Below are positions 25,575 through 33,521 of a stretch of 49,119 nt of DNA, piece after piece. The stretch is from C00003060 sp964502635 (GTDB lineage: Bacteria; Desulfobacterota; Desulfobacteria; Desulfobacterales; C00003060). The stretch lies in NCBI GenBank assembly GCA_964502635.1, contig CAZCXI010000011.1, forward strand, positions 1 through 49,119, read 5' to 3'. Numbering within the stretch: position 1 is the stretch's first letter; every line of letters starts with the position of its first letter. Position numbers and translations under genes: made by a program. The notes under the pieces were generated by a model that worked only from the letters and a program-made list of their open reading frames with translations, made no database searches and was not told the DNA's origin.

Positions 25575-26489
25575 ATGGACAGGCCAAAGGAAAAACAAGA
25601 GCCATTAAAGGATGATGATGGCAAAAGGTTAGGCGACCTTGAACCGCGAAAGCGAGCGCATTCCCCGCTGCTTGCGGCGGGGTTAGCGAGCGAATCTGAA
25701 AACGAAAAACTTCCTTACGGTGAAGATTCCCCGCGGCTTGCCGCGGGGAATCTTCAATCTGCAGGTAGCGCCGATCTCAAGAACAAGACGGAAAAGAGTC
25801 CCGATCCTGAAACCCTTTCACGGGGCGAGATCCAGGACGACTCAGTGCCGGAGGCCACGATCATACCGGAAGACGCGACTCCGCCGAAGGGCCCCGAGGA
25901 GCCCGAGGAAAACCTTGAAGAGAGTCAGCCTTTTACGGCAGGCTCGGCAGAGGAAGGGACTGAACCTGCTCCTGACCATGTACCTTTGCCTGTAGCCGTT
26001 GAAAAGGGCCATGGCCCAGGAACGTTTCAGCGGGTGAAAAAACACCAAAAGACTGCGGGGAGTCTGGCGATTGGCCTATGTGCGTTGTTCTTGGTTTACG
26101 GGCTCAGCAGGTCTGTGACACCCCGTCACGCAAGGCGCCAGGAAACGCCTTCCGTGCGGGTGTTCTGGGCCCCTGTCGAGAAGGGGGCCTCTGACATGCT
26201 GAATTTTGCCAGGTTTCTGGTCCTCTTTCCCAAAACAGACGAAGCGGCTTATTTACTACTAAGGATTTCTGTCAAACCCTCAAACCGTGCTGTATACCGG
26301 GAAATGAACGAAAAAAGGACGTATTGCAGGGCCTCGATCTATGCGGCCATACTGAAAGAGGTCAGAACAGATAAAGGACAGAGGATTTCCATGAAGACAT
26401 TGAAGCCGGATATTATGGACGCACTAAACAGCACGCTGGCCACCGGAACCATAGACAGGGTCTATTTCACCGAGTTCTTGGTCGTGTGA
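25575..26489 (+). CDS. Second FliL-domain protein, with an in-frame palindromic-element insert
   Basis: 304 residues: a long acidic, Pro/Glu-rich N-terminal region (1-150), one membrane helix (AGSLAIGLCALFLVYGLS, about 155-172) and a periplasmic C-terminal FliL-like domain (LLLRISVKPSNRAVYREMNE, ALNSTLATGTIDRVYFTEF then LVV). The end matches FliL at 15249 (SLYFTEFVVQ). Residues about 23-62 are encoded by a 120-bp double-hairpin repeat also found at 43247; its length is exactly 40 codons, so the frame is kept. A GGTGGG site precedes the ATG. Probably a stator-associated FliL paralogue (inferred). Confidence 0.88.
   Translation: MDRPKEKQEPLKDDDGKRLGDLEPRKRAHSPLLAAGLASESENEKLPYGEDSPRLAAGNLQSAGSADLKNKTEKSPDPETLSRGEIQDDSVPEATIIPEDATPPKGPEEPEENLEESQPFTAGSAEEGTEPAPDHVPLPVAVEKGHGPGTFQRVKKHQKTAGSLAIGLCALFLVYGLSRSVTPRHARRQETPSVRVFWAPVEKGASDMLNFARFLVLFPKTDEAAYLLLRISVKPSNRAVYREMNEKRTYCRASIYAAILKEVRTDKGQRISMKTLKPDIMDALNSTLATGTIDRVYFTEFLVV
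25641..25760. repeat. 120-bp double-hairpin repeat, copy A (inside a coding region)
   Basis: Two hairpins. The first is CCCCGCTG-cttg-CGGCGGGG; the second is a perfect 15-bp stem with loop CTTG at 25722-25755. The direct repeat GTTAGCGAGCG follows the first hairpin and AGCGAGCG precedes it. A second copy lies at 43247-43367. The element adds 40 codons to the FliL-like gene without a stop or frameshift. Confidence 0.9.
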
Positions 26490-26528
26490 TCCGGGATCTT
26501 CTTTGTTCCGTTTTGGAGAGGCGAAGCC

Positions 26529-26789
26529 ATGGCAGCCATGATGGACATCAACATCCCGCTGGGACAAGGCACCGGCATTAGAGAGATAGACAGGGCTAAA
26601 CAGCAGACCCTAAAACTCAAACGGCGTCCACCGCAAAGGAGGCCTAAAGAGAAGGAGAAAAAGAAAGGAAAGTCTGCTGACAGGTCTGACGATGCCCTGG
26701 GAAATGAAGAGCAACCCACGGATGCAGACAAGAACAAGGTGGACAAGGTCTCCCCGCCACGGGGGAGCATTTTGGATGTGACCATTTAG
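26529..26789 (+). CDS. 86-aa basic protein with GS-ILDVTI tail
   Basis: Very charged small protein: an N-terminus with MDINIPLGQGTGIREIDRAK, a Lys/Arg-rich middle (KLKRRPPQRRPKEKEKKKGK), an acidic patch and the C-terminus PPRGSILDVTI. A GGAGAGG site lies upstream of the ATG. The tail resembles those of the two 66-aa proteins (KGSVVDIYI, KGSLIDVYA). It sits between the FliL-like gene and the DUF2802 gene. Low complexity suggests an unstructured protein; no family recognised. Confidence 0.75.
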   Translation: MAAMMDINIPLGQGTGIREIDRAKQQTLKLKRRPPQRRPKEKEKKKGKSADRSDDALGNEEQPTDADKNKVDKVSPPRGSILDVTI

Positions 26790-26824
26790 GCACTGGAGGA
26801 GCACAGCGAGTTGAGGCCGGAATC

Positions 26825-27322
26825 ATGATGTTGTCAGCCCCCGTAGAATTTTGGGTCATCACGCAGGTCGCCATCGACTTGTGTTTGATTATTCTTTTTG
26901 TCGTTTTTTTGAGGCAGGTAAAAGGCGCAGGCGCCAGGGCCGTGCCCGGCGAGCTGGAACGCGTGAGCCAGATCCTGGAACCCGTACTAAGAGACGCGCG
27001 AGAGCTGGCCGGACAATTTGAGACCCAGCTCCTGGAAAAACAACGTATTGTCAGCAGTCTGAATGAACGCCTGGACAGCCGAATCATCAGTTTAAATCTG
27101 CTGTTAAACCGTGCCGAGACCTGCCTGGCTTCCGGTTCTGGAGCCCCCGGTGCAAACGAGACATCTCGCAGGGAGGTGTCTGAATTACAGCACGAGGTCA
27201 TGACACTTGCAGAAGAGGGACTGGAGGCGAAGGACATAGCAAGTCGCCTTGAGATTTCGAAAGGCGAGGTGACGCTCGTGCTTGACTTGAAAAAGAGATT
27301 TCTTGAAATGGAGCAGGATTAG
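26825..27322 (+). CDS. DUF2802-type membrane-anchored protein
   Basis: 165 residues: an N-terminal membrane helix (FWVITQVAIDLCLIILFVVF), a coiled coil (about 45-100: ERVSQILEPVLRDARELAGQ) and a C-terminal helix-turn-helix-like module, LAEEGLEAKDIASRLEISKG then EVTLVLDLKK, the hallmark of DUF2802 proteins found beside flagellar and chemotaxis genes. Function is not established. The module resembles a DNA-binding HTH, but the protein is membrane-tethered. It is in line with the flagellar operon. Confidence 0.8.
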   Translation: MMLSAPVEFWVITQVAIDLCLIILFVVFLRQVKGAGARAVPGELERVSQILEPVLRDARELAGQFETQLLEKQRIVSSLNERLDSRIISLNLLLNRAETCLASGSGAPGANETSRREVSELQHEVMTLAEEGLEAKDIASRLEISKGEVTLVLDLKKRFLEMEQD

Positions 27323-27338
27323 GAATTATTTGGCTTAA

Positions 27339-28463
27339 ATGTCTCACAAAATTGGCTCCACCCTGATACCATGTTATAAGCTCGACCAGGCGAACAAAAC
27401 GAGCCATGGCAAGACCCTTGCCATTTATAAAGGCGAGGTGGTCGAGGGTAGAATCATAAAACCGGTTTCTACTCGTCATGCCATCATCTTGATTAATGGC
27501 AAACAACTCCTGGCACGAACAGAAGGGGTACCCCTTAAGGCCGGGCAGCTTGCTTTCTTCAAGGTCAAAGAGACCTCCCCTCAGTGCATCCTCAAGTTCC
27601 TTCAAGTGACGGGTAACCAAGAAGATGGGATCAGTCGTCTATTCAAGAGAAGTGAGTTTCGTGGATCTCCGTACAAGTGCCTCATGGATTTGTTGAATGC
27701 CTTGAAGGTCTCGACGGGACAATCGGATCGACAGGGAGCGCCTGATATCCTCATGCGAATGCGCACACTCCTTGGCCGTATCTCGCTTCGTCCTCACGAT
27801 GCGGCCCAGCCCGAATTCTTGAAGTCCTTCATTGATGGCTCTGGGCTCATGTGGGAAAACAAGCTCAGGGCCCTGTTCCTTTCGGGTATTGAATCCAGGA
27901 ATCAGATAGAGGCGTTAATAGAAAACGATTTGAAGGGGTCGGCAGTCGAGTCGCTGGCGGATGCCGGGACAGAAAAGCTGTTTTCCACACGAGCGATGAC
28001 TTCATTTCTGGACGCAATGGAACACCATCAATGGCTGAATCTGTCCGCATTGGAAGAAAAGGGTAATCTCTTGTTTATCATTCCCATGCAGTGGCCTGAC
28101 AAATTGACCTTTGCGCAGCTTCTGCTTGACGTCGGGGCCAAGAGAAGAGAAAGGGGTGGTGAGGACAGCGAGGATGGGGTTCTTAAGCTTTCTCTCCTGC
28201 TGGACATGTCGCGTCTCGGGCCGGTGCGGGTGGATGCCTCGGTCCTTGAAAAGGCGATCAGGGTTCATTTCCTGGTCTCCGATGAGCAAATCCAATCTTT
28301 TTTCAACCAGCACACCCTTTTCCTGCGACAGCAGCTTGAAAGGCATGGTTTTTTCTTGCAGCAGGTCACGTGCGGATTAGCGGAACGGGCCGTTTTGGCC
28401 GCTACTTGCTTGGCAGACGCCATCGTTGACCTGGAAGAACACACGATCAGCCTGATCGCATAA
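27339..28463 (+). CDS. Second FliK-like (Flg_hook-type) protein
   Basis: 374 residues. The N-terminal part has a small beta domain (GEVVEGRIIKPVSTRHAIIL, LLARTEGVPLKAGQLAFFKV) of the kind seen in Clostridium- and Desulfovibrio-type FliK-like proteins. The C-terminal part has the Flg_hook pattern: LKLSLLLDMSRLGPVRVDAS, IRVHFLVSDEQIQSFFNQHT, LFLRQQLERHGFFLQQVTCG. It is followed 3 bases later by a detached FlhB C-terminal domain, so a ruler-like and a switch-like protein are encoded as a pair, separate from the true fliK and flhB. The family call is inferred from pattern only. Confidence 0.7.
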   Translation: MSHKIGSTLIPCYKLDQANKTSHGKTLAIYKGEVVEGRIIKPVSTRHAIILINGKQLLARTEGVPLKAGQLAFFKVKETSPQCILKFLQVTGNQEDGISRLFKRSEFRGSPYKCLMDLLNALKVSTGQSDRQGAPDILMRMRTLLGRISLRPHDAAQPEFLKSFIDGSGLMWENKLRALFLSGIESRNQIEALIENDLKGSAVESLADAGTEKLFSTRAMTSFLDAMEHHQWLNLSALEEKGNLLFIIPMQWPDKLTFAQLLLDVGAKRRERGGEDSEDGVLKLSLLLDMSRLGPVRVDASVLEKAIRVHFLVSDEQIQSFFNQHTLFLRQQLERHGFFLQQVTCGLAERAVLAATCLADAIVDLEEHTISLIA

Positions 28464-28466
28464 CCC

Positions 28467-28745
28467 ATGCAGAAGCCTCAAAGACCCAAAAAGGCCATCG
28501 CCCTCCAATACAAACCGGGTGATGATCATGCCCCTTGCGTCACCGCAAAAGGCACGGGACGGCTTGCCGAAAGAATCATTGAAATGGCGCGCAAGCACGG
28601 CATCCCCGTGAAGGATGCCCCGGACCTTGTTGAGGTTTTATCAAGGCTCGATCTCAATGACGAAATCCCGCCCGGACTCTATGTGGTGGTCGCCGAACTC
28701 CTCGCCTTTGTCTATTGCTTGAACAAGAAGAAGGGTTCAAAGTAG
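28467..28745 (+). CDS. Stand-alone FlhB C-terminal domain protein (YlqH/FlhX-type)
   Basis: 92 residues matching the cytoplasmic domain of FlhB after its cleavage site: KAIALQYKPGDDHAPCVTAK, LAERIIEMARKHGIPVKDAP, EIPPGLYVVVAELLAFVYCL. Compare FlhB at 19619 (LALALRYDSG, IKALAKEHNIPIVEDRDLAR, IPSTFYHAVAEVLTYVYRL). It lacks the N-P-x-H motif and starts just beyond it. Such proteins (YlqH in Bacillus, FlhX in epsilon-proteobacteria) can stand in for the cleaved FlhB C-terminal part. Probably coupled to the FliK-like gene upstream. Confidence 0.9.
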   Translation: MQKPQRPKKAIALQYKPGDDHAPCVTAKGTGRLAERIIEMARKHGIPVKDAPDLVEVLSRLDLNDEIPPGLYVVVAELLAFVYCLNKKKGSK

Positions 28746-28965
28746 GAAGATTTTTCCGGCACTAGGCAAACCCACCCCATGCTCACCCCTTGTGGAATAT
28801 GCCTGCCGGACAACGCGTTCTTTCGTCACAAGCCTCATATCTCTTTGCCTCAGATGCAAAACAGGCTGAAATAACGACAAATATGGCAGGCCATGCAGCG
28901 GAGATCCACATCTTTTTCCCTTCGTACTTTACGGCCCCCCGGCGGTGCTTACCGTTGAGTCGGCC
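28746..28965. other. Intergenic region ahead of the flgF promoter
   Basis: About 220 bases without a credible gene. The string GGCACTAGGCAAACC at 28758-28772 recalls the start of the c-di-GMP-I riboswitch, but the rest of that motif could not be traced. The region ends at the sigma-54 promoter. Confidence 0.4.
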
Positions 28966-28982
28966 TTGGCATCCTGGTTGCA
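28966..28982 (+). promoter_or_regulatory. Sigma-54-type promoter of flgF operon
   Basis: TTGGCATCCTGGTTGCA: GG at 28968-28969 and GC at 28980-28981 with exactly 10 bases between. Transcription would start near 28992, about 24 bases before the flgF start. This is the third site of the same design, after those of fliK and motA. Confidence 0.85.
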
Positions 28983-29015
28983 ATCCCACAAAGACAAAAA
29001 CAGAGAGGTGATCCT

Positions 29016-29693
29016 TTGAACAGTGGAATATACAATGCCGTAAGGGGATGTCGCACGCAAGGCCTCAGGTTCGACATGATAGCCAACAACCTTGCCAACA
29101 TGGGAACCACCGGGTTCAAGAAGGATATGGTCTTTTTTGATCAGGCCTTAAGAATGCATGTGACGACCGACCTGAGTCCGGGCAATATCAGGCGTACAGG
29201 CAACCCCCTTGATGTGGCCTTGGAAGGAGAAGGATTTTTCAAGGTGCAGACACCAGCGGGTGTTCGCTACACGGCCGATGGGAGATTTAGCTTGAATGGC
29301 GAAGGTCTGCTGGTGACGTCAAAGGGTGACCCTGTTCTGGGATCAAGCGGACCGGTCTCGATTCAGGGAAAGGATATCACCATCGACGATACGGGTCGAA
29401 TCGAAGTCGATGAATCGGCCGTGGATCGCTTGTCCATCGCTTCGTTCGAACGACCTGAACGCCTTCAGAAAGAAGGCTCATCCTATTATATCTACAACGG
29501 CGATGAGGAGGAAATCTCGGAGCCAGAGCAGACCTCGGTGAAGCAGGGGTATATTGAGGAGTCCAATGTGGTGGTCACACAGGAGATGATCGGGATGGTG
29601 GAAGCCCTACGGAATTTTGAATCTTATCAAAAGGTGCTGCAAACATTTGACGAGACAGACGCAAGAGTAGTTAACGAGGTCGGCAAACTCTAA
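29016..29693 (+). CDS. flgF: Flagellar rod protein FlgF
   Basis: Rod subunit of 225 residues. N-terminal axial motif ANNLANMGTTGFKKDMVFFD, then LDVALEGEGFFKVQTPAGVR and YTADGRFSLNGEGLLVTSKG, C-terminal EESNVVVTQEMIGMVEALRN and FESYQKVLQTFD. The start is a TTG at 29016 supported by an unusually long ribosome site (GAGAGGTGATCC). It is 17 bases ahead of flgG. Confidence 0.95.
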   Translation: MNSGIYNAVRGCRTQGLRFDMIANNLANMGTTGFKKDMVFFDQALRMHVTTDLSPGNIRRTGNPLDVALEGEGFFKVQTPAGVRYTADGRFSLNGEGLLVTSKGDPVLGSSGPVSIQGKDITIDDTGRIEVDESAVDRLSIASFERPERLQKEGSSYYIYNGDEEEISEPEQTSVKQGYIEESNVVVTQEMIGMVEALRNFESYQKVLQTFDETDARVVNEVGKL

Positions 29694-29710
29694 AGATAGG
29701 GAGGCTGGAT

Positions 29711-30493
29711 ATGTTGAGAGGCTTATGGACAGCGGCTTCGGGCATGGCGGCTCAGCAGTTAAACGTTGATGTCATTTCCCACAATTTGGCCAATGTGAAC
29801 ACGACGGCTTTCAAAAAGAGCCGTTCCGATTTTCAGGATCTGATGTACCAGACCCTTCGGTTGCCGGGGGCGACCACTGCTTCAGGCACCCAACTTCCAA
29901 CGGGCATCCAGATCGGGATGGGCACAAAACCCATGGGCGTGGAGAAGATGTTCTCCCAAGGAGATTATAACCAGACAAGCAATGATCTTGATCTGGCCGT
30001 CGAAGGGAAGGGTTTTTTCAAAGTTGTGAGTAATGATGAAGAAGTTTACACGCGCGCCGGTGATTTCAAGGTCGACAGTGAGGGGTACGTGTGTACGCCT
30101 AGCGGCGACAGACTTCAGCCCGAGATCACGATCCCCCAGGAGACGGTTTCTATTTCCGTTGATTCCACGGGCAGGCTGGTCGCCTTCGGCGCGGATAACA
30201 CCGAGGCGGCCACGGCCGATCTCAAGTTGTATACGTTTCCCAACGCCGCGGGCCTCTACAGCATGGGGCGAAATCTCTACCGACCCACGGAAGCCTCAGG
30301 AGAAGCCCTTGAAGGAACGCCCGGTTCAGAAGGAGTCGGGACCATCTCCCAAGGGTATTTGGAAATGTCCAATGTGAATGTGGTCGAAGAGATGGTGGGC
30401 ATGATTATCGCCCAGAGGGCCTATGAGGCCAATTCCAAGGCCATTCAGACCGCGGATCAGATGCTCCAGATGGCAAACAATATCAAGCGCTAG
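29711..30493 (+). CDS. flgG: Flagellar distal rod protein FlgG
   Basis: 260 residues, the standard FlgG length. MLRGLWTAASGMAAQQLNVD, SHNLANVNTTAFKKSRSDFQ with DLMYQTLR (the FlgG-specific insertion), LDLAVEGKGFFKVVSNDEEV, and C-terminal MSNVNVVEEMVGMIIAQRAY then EANSKAIQTADQML. A GGGAGG site precedes the ATG. It builds the distal rod through the P and L rings encoded downstream. Confidence 0.98.
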   Translation: MLRGLWTAASGMAAQQLNVDVISHNLANVNTTAFKKSRSDFQDLMYQTLRLPGATTASGTQLPTGIQIGMGTKPMGVEKMFSQGDYNQTSNDLDLAVEGKGFFKVVSNDEEVYTRAGDFKVDSEGYVCTPSGDRLQPEITIPQETVSISVDSTGRLVAFGADNTEAATADLKLYTFPNAAGLYSMGRNLYRPTEASGEALEGTPGSEGVGTISQGYLEMSNVNVVEEMVGMIIAQRAYEANSKAIQTADQMLQMANNIKR

Positions 30494-30521
30494 ATCACGA
30501 AAGCCCGATGAAAGGCCCAAA

Positions 30522-31520
30522 ATGATATATAATAAGCCCAAAAGAGGAAATCTGTCTACCATCGTGCTGGCCACGCTCATCGCGGCATGGTTGGTATACG
30601 GTTCTATCAACGCCCGGGCCGATGTACAGACTCGCGTTACGGTAAAAGATCAGGCGTGGGTAAAAGGGGAAAAAGTCTACCTGAAGGACATCGCCGGCAT
30701 AGAGGGTCCTCCTCGCGTGCGTGAGCGACTCGGGACGGTCTATTTGGCCTATGCCCCCAGTCCGGGCAAGCGCAAGACCTTGTATGGATCATGGATTGCG
30801 GGCAAAGTTCGCTCCAAAAGGTGGCTGCCGGCCGATGTCCTCTTGAACATACCGGCGCTTGTCCAGATAGAGCGGACCTGTCAAACCATTCCAGAGGAGA
30901 GATTTTTGCGTCAATACACGGGCTACGTGGCCCAACAGCTCGAGGTGCCTGGGGGTGATTTTAGGATCAGCCGTTTCAGGGTTGTAGGCAATGGGCCTCT
31001 TCCTGAGGGCAAAGTTCGTGTTGAACTCGTAGATCAGGCCGGCGGAAAACGGATGGGGTATGTAAACCTCAGTGCCATTGTCCGGGTAGAAGGCAAGATC
31101 GAAAGACGCGTTGTCCTTTCAGGTTGGGTCGATCGGTTTGACAAGGTTGTGTGCACGGTTCGACCCTTGAAGCGCCATACCATCCTTGCAGCAGAGGACT
31201 TAACTCTGCAACGGAGAAACATTTCCAAACTTCCTGACAGCGTGCTCATGGCTATGGAAGAGGTTGTGGGAAGAAGGGTGAAACACGGGCTCAAGGCGGG
31301 CAGTGTGCTGCTGGCCAGCGCCATTGAGAAACCGCCATTGATAACCAAGGGCGATCGAGTGACCATTATCGCTGAATTGCCCAACCTTATCGTGACAGCG
31401 GTCGGTATTGCCCAAGGCCAAGGGTCTGCCGGGGATCAGATCCGTGTTACAAACTCCATGGGCAAAAAGGAAATCATAGCGCGCGTCGTGGACGGCTCCA
31501 CCGTCACGGTGGACTTCTAA
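30522..31520 (+). CDS. flgA: Flagellar P-ring assembly chaperone FlgA
   Basis: About 332 residues. N-terminal export signal (STIVLATLIAAWLVYGSINA then RA), an SAF-type middle and the C-terminal FlgA domain: LKRHTILAAEDLTLQRRNIS, VGRRVKHGLKAGSVLLASAI, RVTIIAELPNLIVTAVGIAQ, GSAGDQIRVTNSMGKKEIIA. FlgA helps FlgI form the P ring in the periplasm. ATG 30522 has a GAAAGG site; the frame is open further into flgG but without support. Followed by flgH and flgI. Confidence 0.93.
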   Translation: MIYNKPKRGNLSTIVLATLIAAWLVYGSINARADVQTRVTVKDQAWVKGEKVYLKDIAGIEGPPRVRERLGTVYLAYAPSPGKRKTLYGSWIAGKVRSKRWLPADVLLNIPALVQIERTCQTIPEERFLRQYTGYVAQQLEVPGGDFRISRFRVVGNGPLPEGKVRVELVDQAGGKRMGYVNLSAIVRVEGKIERRVVLSGWVDRFDKVVCTVRPLKRHTILAAEDLTLQRRNISKLPDSVLMAMEEVVGRRVKHGLKAGSVLLASAIEKPPLITKGDRVTIIAELPNLIVTAVGIAQGQGSAGDQIRVTNSMGKKEIIARVVDGSTVTVDF

Positions 31521-31533
31521 GGAGTTGCAGACG

Positions 31534-32247
31534 ATGAGACCCAAGATACTTGTGCTAATTTGCATGACGGCCCTCGTAGTGGCGATAATGTCAGGATGTG
31601 CCACCACCACACAAAAGACCTCGGTTCAGGCCCAGGCTGAGGATATCCAGCGGCCTCAATTCGAAGCCTTTGAAGTGCCTTTGCCCTCCGAGGGATCCTT
31701 GTGGACCGATGCTGGCAGCACGAAGCTCTTCGGCGATATGAGGGCCAGTCAGATTGGTGATCTGGTGACCGTAAGGATTTCTGAGAAGCCAAGCGGTGCG
31801 TTATCTGCCAAGACGGAAACCAGCCGAGATTCGAGCATGGAGGCAGGCATTGATGACCTTTTGGGCTACATGAAGGCCTTGCAGGCGAAGAACCCCAATT
31901 TGGACCGGCAGAGCATGTTCAAGGCCAGTTTCAAGCCGAGTTTTGTCGGTGAGGGAAAAAACAATCGAGATGGCGAACTGGAGGCCTATGTGACCGCAAG
32001 AGTGGTCCAAGTCCTTCCAAACGGCCACCTTCGTATATTGGGCAAACAAGAGATCAGGGTGAACAACGAGACCCAGTATATTGCGCTTTCGGGCATCATA
32101 CGCCCTGAAGATATCGACACGAAAAACGAGATCCAGTCGGCCTACATTGCAGACGCAAGGATAGCCTATTCAGGCAAGGGCGTCATAGCGGACAAACAGC
32201 GTCCCGGCTGGCTCACACGGGTTCTTGACAACGCATGGCCGTTCTAG
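31534..32247 (+). CDS. flgH: Flagellar L-ring lipoprotein FlgH
   Basis: Outer-membrane L ring. About 237 residues with a lipoprotein signal (ILVLICMTALVVAIMSGC; lipidated Cys at residue 22), then the family core SLWTDAGSTKLFGDMRASQI, GDLVTVRISEK, and the C-terminal NGHLRILGKQEIRVNNETQY, IALSGIIRPEDI. ATG 31534 lies 9 bases after AAGGAG; a TTG at 31525 abuts that site and is rejected. Shows the cell has an outer membrane. Confidence 0.96.
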   Translation: MRPKILVLICMTALVVAIMSGCATTTQKTSVQAQAEDIQRPQFEAFEVPLPSEGSLWTDAGSTKLFGDMRASQIGDLVTVRISEKPSGALSAKTETSRDSSMEAGIDDLLGYMKALQAKNPNLDRQSMFKASFKPSFVGEGKNNRDGELEAYVTARVVQVLPNGHLRILGKQEIRVNNETQYIALSGIIRPEDIDTKNEIQSAYIADARIAYSGKGVIADKQRPGWLTRVLDNAWPF

Positions 32248-32257
32248 TCCGTGGCCG

Positions 32258-32285
32258 GTGATTAGAGATGACAAATGATAATAGG
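32258..32285. repeat. Heptamer repeat between flgH and flgI
   Basis: Units GTGATTA, GAGATGA, CAAATGA, TAATAGG in 7-base phase, ending at the flgI ribosome site (AGGGG). Confidence 0.5.
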
Positions 32286-32295
32286 GGTAAAATAG

Positions 32296-33477
32296 ATGAA
32301 GACAATAGGTAGACGGCCCATGGCCATTTTTTTTGCCATAGCCCTGTTGATGGGTTCCGTTCCCGAGACCTTCGGTGCGAGGATCAAGGACCTGGCATCC
32401 ATTAAAGGTGTCAGGGACAACCAACTTGTCGGCTACGGTCTGGTCGTAGGATTGGACGGCACGGGGGACAAGGCGGGGACCGGCTTTACGGTTCAGTCCC
32501 TTGCGAACATGATTGAGCGGTTGGGCATTCATGTGGACCAGGACAGCATATCCGTGAAGAACGTGGCAGCCGTCATGGTGACTGCCGAGGTGCCTCCTTT
32601 TTCAAAGACAGGAAACAAAATTGACGTATCGGTCTCTTCTATAGGGGATGCGAAGAGCCTCCAAGGGGGGACCCTGCTTCTGACCCCCCTGCTGGGCGTG
32701 GACCGAAAAGTTTACGCCTTGGCTCAGGGCGCTATCTCTGTGGGCGGCTTTGCTGCTGGTGGGGCAGGCGGTGGGGGCGTGACCAAGAATCATCCCACGG
32801 TGGGCAGGATTTCAACCGGGGCCACCATTGAGCGGGAAATCCCCGTGTCCATACAAGGCAAGCACGCGCTTGTCATCGCCTTGAGCAATCCCGATTTTAC
32901 GACAGCGGTCAGAGTTCGCGAGGCCATCAACCGCAGATTCGGCCAAGCATTGGCGACGACCATGGATTCCGGGAGCCTGAATCTTGAAATACCGGCAGCC
33001 TTTCGTGAACGCGTTGTGGAGATGGTGGCCACGCTGGAAAATCTGCAGGTCACCCCGGATGCGGTTGCCAGGGTGGTCCTTAATGAGAAGACAGGGACGG
33101 TCGTCATTGGTGAGAATGTCAGGATTTCCACGGTGGCTGTTGCCCATGGCAATCTGAGTATTCAGATCAAGGAGCGAACCGTGGTTTCTCAACCGCTGCC
33201 CTTTGCTCCGGCCCCACCGGAAGGAACCGACACCCGACAATTTCAGCCCGACGAGGGCGCTGTCATCGGACCAGGGGGGCAGACCGTTGTGTCCACAGAC
33301 TCTGACGTATCGGTCCAGGAAGAAAATAACAGGTTGCTCCTGGTCCCCTCAGGAAGCACTATCGGTGAATTGGTGCGGGTGCTGAATGCCATTGGGGTGA
33401 CACCGAGGGACTTGATCACCATTTTTCAATCCATAAAAGCCGCCGGTGCACTTCATGCGGAGTTAAAACTCATTTAG
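32296..33477 (+). CDS. flgI: Flagellar P-ring protein FlgI
   Basis: Periplasmic P ring. 393 residues. Signal peptide (MAIFFAIALLMGSVPETFGA), then RIKDLASIKGVRDNQLVGYG, LVVGLDGTGDKAGTGFTVQS, and the C-terminal LNAIGVTPRDLITIFQSIKA, AGALHAELKLI, all classic. Length is slightly above the usual 365-375, mainly through a Gly-rich loop (VGGFAAGGAGGGGVTKNHPT). Followed by the rod-binding FlgJ domain. Confidence 0.97.
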   Translation: MKTIGRRPMAIFFAIALLMGSVPETFGARIKDLASIKGVRDNQLVGYGLVVGLDGTGDKAGTGFTVQSLANMIERLGIHVDQDSISVKNVAAVMVTAEVPPFSKTGNKIDVSVSSIGDAKSLQGGTLLLTPLLGVDRKVYALAQGAISVGGFAAGGAGGGGVTKNHPTVGRISTGATIEREIPVSIQGKHALVIALSNPDFTTAVRVREAINRRFGQALATTMDSGSLNLEIPAAFRERVVEMVATLENLQVTPDAVARVVLNEKTGTVVIGENVRISTVAVAHGNLSIQIKERTVVSQPLPFAPAPPEGTDTRQFQPDEGAVIGPGGQTVVSTDSDVSVQEENNRLLLVPSGSTIGELVRVLNAIGVTPRDLITIFQSIKAAGALHAELKLI

Positions 33478-33488
33478 AATCAAGGGAT

Positions 33489-33509
33489 CAGTGGTCAGTG
33501 GACCATGAT
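33489..33509. repeat. Heptamer repeat between flgI and flgJ
   Basis: Units CAGTGGT, CAGTGGA, CCATGAT in 7-base phase, 12 bases after the flgI stop. Confidence 0.5.
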
Positions 33510-33521
33510 GATTCGTGACTC

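Noticed and set aside
28758..28772. GGCACTAGGCAAACC as the start of a c-di-GMP-I riboswitch ahead of flgF
   Set aside because: The first element resembles the consensus, but the expected GGGACGCAAAGCC and tetraloop-receptor segments are not at workable distances, and the flgF start is explained by the sigma-54 promoter. A covariance-model scan would settle it.
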